Under the pieces are notes generated by a model. That model was not told where the DNA came from. It made no database searches and saw only the letters and a program-made list of their open reading frames with translations. Shown one piece after another: positions 1 through 5,121 of a stretch of DNA of 6,792 bases. Made by a program: the position numbers and the translations under genes. The first letter of the stretch is position 1. Each line of letters begins with the position of its first letter. The stretch comes from Ignavibacteria bacterium (GTDB taxonomy: Bacteria > Bacteroidota > Ignavibacteria > Ignavibacteriales > Ignavibacteriaceae): NCBI GenBank assembly GCA_030648225.1, contig JAUSIA010000161.1:1-6792 (forward strand), given 5' to 3'.

Positions 1-59
1 ATGCGGGGCAGGTAAAATTTTTCATATACCAAACAGAAAGTTTTTTTGGTCAATATAAA
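1..59 (+). other. Leader before kinase 1; possible tail of an upstream gene
   Basis: This stretch is too short to hold a complete gene. One frame (2-58) is open from the window edge and ends in TAA at 56-58, one base before the kinase 1 ATG. It could encode the last residues of an upstream gene (ending ...NRKFFWSI), and the tight spacing matches the stop/start junctions later in the array. The frame of kinase 1 is also open back to the edge, so the sequence cannot decide which of these is used. No convincing -35/-10 promoter or Shine-Dalgarno sequence is visible. Confidence 0.25.
28..50 (+). repeat. Weak AT-rich inverted repeat upstream of kinase 1
   Basis: ACCAAA (28-33) pairs with TTTGGT (45-50) across an 11-nt loop, and a few further A-T pairs are possible inside the loop. 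The 3' arm contains a run of seven T's. It could be a weak terminator for an upstream gene or a chance hairpin. The T-run lies inside the stem rather than after it, which argues against a classical intrinsic terminator. Confidence 0.2.
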
Positions 60-2567
60 ATGATCGGTCAAACTATCTCACATTATAGAATTTTAGAAAA
101 ACTTGGCGAAGGCGGAATGGGAGTAGTATATAAAGCCGAAGATATAAAATTAAAAAGAATTGTAGCTTTAAAATTCCTGCCTTCTCATATTATTTCATCA
201 AAAGAAGAGCTTGAACGATTTAATATCGAAGCCCAGGCTGCAGCAATTCTAAATCATCCCCACATTTGTGTTATTTATGCAATTGATGAAGAAAACGGCA
301 GTCAATTCATTTCAATGGAATATATTGATGGTTCTACGCTTAACAAAAAGATTGCACAATCCCCAATAATTGTAAATGAGGCACTGGACTATGCCATACA
401 AATAGGAGAAGCACTACAGGAAGCACACAGCAATGGAATCATTCACAGGGATATTAAATCCGAAAACATTATGGTCAATTCAAAAAACCAGATTAAGGTA
501 ATGGATTTCGGGTTGGCGAAATTGAAAGGTTCCTTGAAAATAACAAAAGCTTCCAGCACTGTAGGTACATTAGCCTATATGGCACCTGAACAGATTCAGG
601 GAGTGGAAGCTGATACACGCTCTGATATTTTTTCCTTCGGGGTTGTTCTTTTTGAAATGCTTACAGGGAATTTACCTTTTAAAGGCGAACACCAAGCTGC
701 CATTATGTATTCTATTGTAAATGAAGAACCGGAACCAATAGATAAATATTTGCCAAATGCAGATGCAGATCTTGTTCACATTATTAATAGAGCACTGGAA
801 AAAGATATTGAAGACCGGTATCAGTCGGTAAATGATATGATTATTGAATTAAAGAGATTAAAAAAGCATACAGGCAGAATTTCAGGAGAAATACTGCAAG
901 AAAAAAAGCACACATCTGTTTATAATAAACCAAAAGACAAACCAAACAAGAAAAAATTATTAGCAGGAATTGGTGGTTCGGGAATTATTGCAGTTCTGAT
1001 ATTAGGATATTTTTTTCTGTTCAACTCTTCTTCACAAATAAATAAATCTGTCGCTGTTCTTCCATTTAAAAATTTAAGTGCAGACCAGGATGATTTTTTC
1101 AGCGATGGAATAACAGAAGATATAACTTCTGAACTTTCACAGATAGGAGAATTAAAAGTTATTGCCCGTAATTCTGTTATGCAATTCAAAAACAGTGAAA
1201 TGAGTTTGAAGGAAATTGGAAATTTACTAGGGGTTACTACAATTCTTGAAGGAAGTATTCAAAGAGATAATAACCAGGTTCGTATTGTAGCACGTTTGAT
1301 TGATGTAAATTCCGGAGAATATCTTTGGTCTGATACTTATGACAAAGAGATGAAACAGATTTTTGAAATCCAAAGTGATGTTTCAAAAAAAATTGCAGCA
1401 GCACTTAAAACTGAACTCTCTTCTGAAGAGGAGAAAAGAATAGATAAAAAACCTACAGAGAACATTACTGCTTACCAGTATTATTTAAAAGGCAGAGAGT
1501 ATTATTACCAGTATGATAAACAGGATAATGAAAATGCAATAAAATTATTTAAGCAGGCTTTGGAACTTGATCCGAACTATGCATTAGCATACGCCGGGCT
1601 TGGCGATTGTTACGGACAGAGGGTTCAGAAATTTGGATTTCCCGATGAATGGCTCGATTCTGCAATTGTTGTTAGTAATTTATCCATTAAAATTGATCCT
1701 AATCTTAGTGAAGGCTATAAAGCTCTTGCACTTGCAGAGTTTACAAAAGGATGGATTAGTAAAAGTTTAAAGACAAATAAAAAGTCTGTTGAACTTAATC
1801 CTAATTATTGGCCGGCTGTAGCTAATTATGGTGTTTGTCTTATGTATACCGGTGAACTGGCTGAAGCAATTAAATGGATAAATAAAGGTATACAATTAAG
1901 CCCAACAACAGCTTTTGGATATGTACTGGTTGGCAGAAATTATTATCTCTTACAGGACTATCAGAAAGCAGAAATATATCTTGATAAATCTCTTCAGCTT
2001 CAACCGGATTTTTTGGAGGCTTACAACCTTAAAACTGAAATTAGTTTTGCACAAAATAAAATAAATGAAGTTATACAGGATTGCAATAAAATCTTATCCT
2101 CTGATAGCAGCTATGCGTTTGCAAAAATCTCTTTGGGAAGAGCTTATATAAGAACAGGAAATTATAATAAAGCAATTGAAATTCTTAAAGAAGTTAAATC
2201 TCCGGTTTTCAGAAAGATTACAGCCGGAATTTACATTGCTTATGCTTATAAAAAATTAGGGAGAACGGATGATTTTAAAAATCTTATTGTAAAAGTTAAA
2301 AATGATGCTATTACCATAATATCGGATGATGATGATATGCCATATGCTATACTAAATATGGTTTTTATAAATGCAGTTGAGGGGAAAAAAGATGATGCAT
2401 TCAAATGGTTGAATAAAGCAGTGGATATTGGTTTGAGAGATATTCCAATAATCAATGATCCTCTTACAGAAAATCTTCGTGATGACAAAGAGTTTAAGGA
2501 AATAATCCAAAAGATTAATAATAAAGTGAATGAACAGAAAATAAAATTAGCATCCATGGATAATTAA
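60..2567 (+). CDS. Kinase 1: membrane serine/threonine protein kinase with TolB-N-like and TPR domains
   Basis: This 835-residue protein should phosphorylate Ser/Thr on unknown cytoplasmic substrates in response to an extracytoplasmic input. Seen in the sequence: kinase domain at about 9-267 with glycine loop GEGGMG (G16, G18, G21), VALK lysine K38, helix-C glutamate E57, HRDIKSEN (D131, K133, N136), DFG (D149) and APE (175-177). All catalytic residues are present, so it should be active. A lysine-rich linker (about 288-299) precedes one hydrophobic helix (about 301-321), which by the positive-inside rule places the C-terminus outside the cytoplasm. Residues about 330-450 (SVAVLPFKNLS, FSDGITEDI, LEGSI) resemble the TolB N-terminal/FlgO-like domain (COG5616 type). 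About seven TPR units follow, from about 470 to 719. The ATG at 60 is chosen because MIGQTISHYRILEKLGEGG matches the start of the other two kinases; the same frame is open upstream. The stop overlaps the next ATG by one base. The gene is AT-rich throughout. Family is certain; signal and substrate are unknown. Confidence 0.95.
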   Translation: MIGQTISHYRILEKLGEGGMGVVYKAEDIKLKRIVALKFLPSHIISSKEELERFNIEAQAAAILNHPHICVIYAIDEENGSQFISMEYIDGSTLNKKIAQSPIIVNEALDYAIQIGEALQEAHSNGIIHRDIKSENIMVNSKNQIKVMDFGLAKLKGSLKITKASSTVGTLAYMAPEQIQGVEADTRSDIFSFGVVLFEMLTGNLPFKGEHQAAIMYSIVNEEPEPIDKYLPNADADLVHIINRALEKDIEDRYQSVNDMIIELKRLKKHTGRISGEILQEKKHTSVYNKPKDKPNKKKLLAGIGGSGIIAVLILGYFFLFNSSSQINKSVAVLPFKNLSADQDDFFSDGITEDITSELSQIGELKVIARNSVMQFKNSEMSLKEIGNLLGVTTILEGSIQRDNNQVRIVARLIDVNSGEYLWSDTYDKEMKQIFEIQSDVSKKIAAALKTELSSEEEKRIDKKPTENITAYQYYLKGREYYYQYDKQDNENAIKLFKQALELDPNYALAYAGLGDCYGQRVQKFGFPDEWLDSAIVVSNLSIKIDPNLSEGYKALALAEFTKGWISKSLKTNKKSVELNPNYWPAVANYGVCLMYTGELAEAIKWINKGIQLSPTTAFGYVLVGRNYYLLQDYQKAEIYLDKSLQLQPDFLEAYNLKTEISFAQNKINEVIQDCNKILSSDSSYAFAKISLGRAYIRTGNYNKAIEILKEVKSPVFRKITAGIYIAYAYKKLGRTDDFKNLIVKVKNDAITIISDDDDMPYAILNMVFINAVEGKKDDAFKWLNKAVDIGLRDIPIINDPLTENLRDDKEFKEIIQKINNKVNEQKIKLASMDN

Positions 2568-2569
2568 TG
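2565..2569 (+). promoter_or_regulatory. TAATG stop/start overlap (kinase 1 to mini-ORF 1)
   Basis: The TAA stop of kinase 1 shares its last A with the ATG of the following truncated kinase start. Overlaps of this kind commonly allow terminating ribosomes to reinitiate. The overlap itself is visible; coupling is inferred. The same arrangement recurs at 5022-5026. Confidence 0.5.
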
Positions 2570-2617
2570 ATTGGACAAACCATTTCACACTATAAAATTC
2601 TTGAAAAACTCGGCGAA

Positions 2618-2645
2618 GCCCGACTACACTTTCGTTTCGTCGGGC
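2618..2645. repeat. Hairpin repeat A, stem GCCCGAC/GTCGGGC
   Basis: GCCCGAC (2618-2624) is the exact inverse complement of GTCGGGC (2639-2645), separated by a 14-nt loop rich in TTTCG. It is far more GC-rich in its arms than the flanking DNA. Compared with the equivalent junction after kinase 2, this hairpin and two further bases (2618-2647, 30 nt) look like an insertion between the GAA codon of the glycine loop and hairpin repeat B. It carries no coding capacity of its own and resembles REP/MITE-like dispersed palindromes. Confidence 0.65.
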
Positions 2646-2647
2646 AG

Positions 2648-2663
2648 GGCGGACCTGTCCGCC
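2648..2663. repeat. Hairpin repeat B, copy 1 (GGCGGAC-CT-GTCCGCC)
   Basis: This is a perfect 7-bp inverted repeat with a 2-nt centre, followed by GAAGC. A second copy with one changed base lies at 5075-5090, at the equivalent point of the other inter-kinase junction, so this is a repeated element rather than a chance hairpin. CGAAGCC occurs both to the left of the combined insert (2614-2620) and just to its right (2663-2669), which could be a direct-repeat flank. Confidence 0.75.
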
Positions 2664-2690
2664 GAAGCCTTTTAATCAATTAGGCAGAAG

Positions 2691-5024
2691 ATGACGATAG
2701 GGAAATCTATATCACACTATAAAATACTTGAGAAGTTAGGCGAAGGCGGAATGGGTGTAGTATATAAAGCCGAGGATACAAAACTAAAACGTGAAGTAGC
2801 AATTAAATTCCTTCCACATTACATCTCATCAAATGAGGAAGAACGAAAGCGTTTTGAAATTGAAGCTCAAGCAGCAGCCTCTCTCAATCATCCGAATATT
2901 TGCACAATTCATTCAATTGAAGAAGCTGATGAAAACGTTTTTATTGTAATGGAATATATAGAGGGCGAAGAATTAAAGGATAAAATTAAATCCGGTCCTC
3001 TTCCAATTGATGAAGCCATTAACATAGCAATTCAAATTGCAGAAGGATTGGAAGCAGCACATAAGAAAGGGATTGTGCATCGTGATATAAAATCCGGTAA
3101 CATAATGATTACGAATGATGCCAAAGTTAAAATTATGGATTTTGGACTGGCAAAGGTCGGGAAAGGTGCTCAAGTGACAAAAATAGGTTCAACAGTTGGA
3201 ACGATTGCTTATATGTCACCCGAACAGGCAAGAGGGGAAGAGATAGATCACAGAACTGACATCTGGTCTTTTGGAGTTGTTATTTATGAAATGATCACAG
3301 GATATTTACCTTTCAGAGGTGATTATGAACAAGCTGTAATTTATTCAATACTTAATGAGGAACCCCCAACATTAGAGTCTCTTCCAATTGAGCTTACTAC
3401 CATTCTAAAAAATACGCTTCGTAAAAATCCGAATGAGCGTTATGAAAATGTAAATCAGATGCTTGATGATCTTTATAAGATTAATGGAAACAATGCATAC
3501 CAAAAGAGAGAGGCGCTGAAGTCCAATGGAAAGAATAAACGTCAGAAATTATCGATACGATGGAAATTTGCTCTTGGTGCAATACTTATAACCGTAATTA
3601 TTATAATCGGCTTTTGGTGGTTAAATCAACCAACAGACCAGAGCCATTCTAGCTCTATAGCCGTCCTGCCGTTCAAGAATCTTAATGGCGATCCCAGCCA
3701 GGAGTATTTTAGTGATGGAATGACTGAAACAATCATTTCCGATCTGGCAAACATCAGTGGTTTGACAGTCATCTCACGCACTTCTGTGATGGCTTATAAA
3801 ACCAGTGAAAAAAACACCCGTGAAATAGGACAGGAATTAAATGTCACTCACATTCTTGAGGGCAGTATTATGACCTCCGGAGACAAGGTGCGTATTTTTG
3901 CTCAGTTGATTAATGTCGACACTGATTCACATCTTTGGGCACAGACTTACGACCGTGAGATGAAAGACATTTTCGCTATTCAGACAGATGTGGCGACGCA
4001 TATAGCTAGTGTTCTGCAAGCTAAACTCTCGCAAGAGGAAAGACAACGGATTGAGAAACGATCCACTGAGAATACCGAGGCCTATCAGTTATACCTAAAG
4101 GGTCGGTACTACTGGAACAAGCGGTCTAAAGAAGGTGTGAACAAAAGTATCGAGTATTTTCAACAGGCGATTGATAAAGACTCAACATACGCACTGGCGT
4201 ATGCCGGGCTCGGTGATTCATACTTGATGCTTGGGGTGTACGGACGGCGGCGGCCTAACGAGAGTTTTCCTCTCGCTAAAGTCTTCATCGAAAGAGCATT
4301 GCAATTCGACAATAAACTCGCTGAGGCCTACGCATCGCTCGGTGACATTAATATACACTTTGACTGGGATGTTAATGCTGCTGAGGTTAATTTGCGAAAA
4401 GCGATCGAATTGAATCCCCAGTATGCTCACGGTTACCACTGGTACTCAGAAGTCTTTGTGCTGCGCGGGGAATTCGAAAGAGCATTCCAGGAATCTCAGC
4501 GTGCACTTGAGCTCGATCCTTATTCGCTTATTATCAATGGTCTGCTTGGTGTAAACTACCAGCGCGGGGAAGAGTTCCAAAAAGCAATCGATCAGCTGCA
4601 GAAGACGATCGAATTCGATTCGACCTTTGCATTCGCACGCTATGATCTGGGCATCGTTTATGTGGCATTGAAGCAATTTGACCGTGCAGTATACAACCTT
4701 CGTATAGCCTATGCTCTGGCTCCAAGTGATACGAGGATCCTATCGGGACTTGGGTTCGCGGAAGGTCTCGTAGGGAATAAGGAAGAAGCACGTCGTATTG
4801 AGAAGGCTCTTCGTGATAGAGCTGAGCGTGAGTATATCCCTCCCTACGATCTTGCTGTTGTTACCTTGGGTCTCGGAAAGAAAGATCAGGCGTTGGAATA
4901 CCTTGAACGGGCACGCCACGAACGCGGCCCGTGGATGCCTTTCCTGAGCCTTAACCCCTTATTCAGTACCCTAAGCAATCATCCAAGGTTTCAAGTACTG
5001 CTTAAAGAAATGGAGCTTCGATAA
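2691..5024 (+). CDS. Kinase 2: membrane serine/threonine protein kinase with TolB-N-like and TPR domains, compositional mosaic
   Basis: This 777-residue protein has the same plan as kinase 1. Kinase domain at about 10-266: glycine loop G17/G19/G22, VAIK K39, helix-C E58, HRDIKSGN (D132, N137), DFG D150 and SPE 176-178 in place of APE. All catalytic residues are intact. A basic linker (KNKRQK, 281-286) precedes one transmembrane helix (about 292-311), so the C-terminal half should be extracytoplasmic. The TolB-N/FlgO-like domain spans about 322-445 (SIAVLPFKNLNGD, FSDGMTE, LEGSI) and about seven TPR units span about 464-712. The C-terminal PWMPFLSLNPLF...HPRFQVLL segment is typical of this kinase-TPR family. 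The start MTIGKS has one codon more than its paralogues; AGGCAG upstream is a weak ribosome site. Bases before about 3640 are AT-rich like kinases 1 and 3, while the rest is markedly richer in GC and uses more CGN arginine codons. This suggests the sensor half came from another source. Confidence 0.95.
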   Translation: MTIGKSISHYKILEKLGEGGMGVVYKAEDTKLKREVAIKFLPHYISSNEEERKRFEIEAQAAASLNHPNICTIHSIEEADENVFIVMEYIEGEELKDKIKSGPLPIDEAINIAIQIAEGLEAAHKKGIVHRDIKSGNIMITNDAKVKIMDFGLAKVGKGAQVTKIGSTVGTIAYMSPEQARGEEIDHRTDIWSFGVVIYEMITGYLPFRGDYEQAVIYSILNEEPPTLESLPIELTTILKNTLRKNPNERYENVNQMLDDLYKINGNNAYQKREALKSNGKNKRQKLSIRWKFALGAILITVIIIIGFWWLNQPTDQSHSSSIAVLPFKNLNGDPSQEYFSDGMTETIISDLANISGLTVISRTSVMAYKTSEKNTREIGQELNVTHILEGSIMTSGDKVRIFAQLINVDTDSHLWAQTYDREMKDIFAIQTDVATHIASVLQAKLSQEERQRIEKRSTENTEAYQLYLKGRYYWNKRSKEGVNKSIEYFQQAIDKDSTYALAYAGLGDSYLMLGVYGRRRPNESFPLAKVFIERALQFDNKLAEAYASLGDINIHFDWDVNAAEVNLRKAIELNPQYAHGYHWYSEVFVLRGEFERAFQESQRALELDPYSLIINGLLGVNYQRGEEFQKAIDQLQKTIEFDSTFAFARYDLGIVYVALKQFDRAVYNLRIAYALAPSDTRILSGLGFAEGLVGNKEEARRIEKALRDRAEREYIPPYDLAVVTLGLGKKDQALEYLERARHERGPWMPFLSLNPLFSTLSNHPRFQVLLKEMELR
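3640..5021 (+). other. GC-richer block covering the extracytoplasmic half of kinase 2
   Basis: Hand counts of single 60-base lines give GC of 32% (2941-3000) and 30% (3421-3480) in the kinase half. In this block they give 43% (3721-3780), 47% (4021-4080), 62% (4201-4260), 47% (4321-4380) and 53% (4921-4980). The line 1741-1800 in the matching TPR region of kinase 1 is 25%. The change falls near the junction of the transmembrane helix and the TolB-N-like domain, and composition drops again at the gene's end. The boundary is approximate. A domain swap or horizontal acquisition is the inferred cause. Confidence 0.6.
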
Positions 5025-5026
5025 TG
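5022..5026 (+). promoter_or_regulatory. TAATG stop/start overlap (kinase 2 to mini-ORF 2)
   Basis: The TAA stop of kinase 2 overlaps the ATG of the second truncated kinase start by one base, exactly as at 2565-2569. Reinitiation by terminating ribosomes is plausible but inferred. Confidence 0.5.
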
Positions 5027-5107
5027 ATTGGTAAAATCATCTCTCATTATAAAATTTTAGAGAAGCTTGGCGAAGGTGGACCTGTCCGCCGAAGCATACT
5101 TTATTAA
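5024..5107 (+). pseudogene. Truncated kinase 5' end (mini-ORF 2), broken in the glycine loop by hairpin repeat B
   Basis: This 27-codon open frame starts MIGKIISHYKILEKLGEGG, matching the kinase N-termini through the first half of the glycine loop. It then passes into hairpin repeat B and ends ...GGPVRRSILY, TAA at 5105-5107. It cannot be catalytic. It has the same layout as mini-ORF 1 (TAATG start, break at the glycine loop, repeat read as GGPVRRS, stop just before the next kinase) but lacks hairpin A. The stop lies 14 nt upstream of the kinase 3 ATG. Base differences from the kinase 3 start show it is not a fresh duplicate. It may be a gene remnant or a coupling peptide; there is no direct evidence of translation. 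Confidence 0.7.
5075..5090. repeat. Hairpin repeat B, copy 2 (GGTGGAC-CT-GTCCGCC)
   Basis: This is the second copy of the element at 2648-2663, followed by the same GAAGC. One base of the left arm differs (GGT for GGC), and it still pairs as a G-U wobble in RNA. The left arm coincides with the glycine codons of the truncated kinase, so the kinase sequence and the repeat merge without a visible seam. CGAAG occurs at 5071-5075 and again at 5090-5094. Confidence 0.75.
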
Positions 5108-5121
5108 ATAGAAAATAGATT

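Larger units (their letters stand above)
2567..2683 (+). pseudogene. Truncated kinase 5' end (mini-ORF 1), broken in the glycine loop by hairpin repeats
   Basis: This is an open frame of 38 codons. Its first 17 residues, MIGQTISHYKILEKLGE, copy the N-terminus of the neighbouring kinases. At the point where GGMGVVYKA should follow, the sequence switches to two GC-rich hairpins and ends ...GGPVRRSLLIN before TAG (2681-2683). It lacks the catalytic lysine and everything beyond, so it cannot be a kinase. The fragment differs at many bases from the starts of kinases 1 and 2, so it is not a recent exact duplication. The stop is 7 nt (GCAGAAG) upstream of the kinase 2 ATG. The likeliest reading is the remnant of another array member whose body was lost. 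A translated coupling peptide is the alternative, since the frame is kept open. Confidence 0.7.

Noticed and set aside
920..1189. Open frame of 89 codons on the minus strand
   Set aside because: It lies wholly inside the linker, membrane and TolB-N-like part of kinase 1, has no recognisable domain, and is best explained as an antisense shadow of an AT-rich gene.
2246..2557. Hydrophobic 103-codon open frame on the minus strand
   Set aside because: It is antisense to the 3' end of kinase 1. Its apparent hydrophobicity comes from reading the complement of Asp/Lys/Asn-rich codons, and it has no supporting context.
2618..2663. Hairpins between kinases 1 and 2 as a rho-independent terminator
   Set aside because: The stems are GC-rich, but the sequence after them (GAAGCCTTTTAATC) has only a four-T run after a purine gap, and the next kinase starts 27 bases later. 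A repeat element fits better.
2567..2741. The truncated start as an alternative N-terminus of kinase 2 by frameshift
   Set aside because: Mini-ORF 1 is in a different frame and ends at TAG 2681-2683. Kinase 2 has its own complete N-terminus from 2691, and no slippery site is visible.
4218..4791. Cluster of overlapping open frames on both strands within the kinase 2 TPR region
   Set aside because: The higher GC of this block removes stops in the other frames. None has a domain, and they conflict with a clear TPR protein.
2567..5107. Exact target-site duplication of about 50 bp explaining the duplicated kinase starts
   Set aside because: The fragment starts differ at many bases from the following kinase starts, so they are not fresh direct duplications made by one insertion event.
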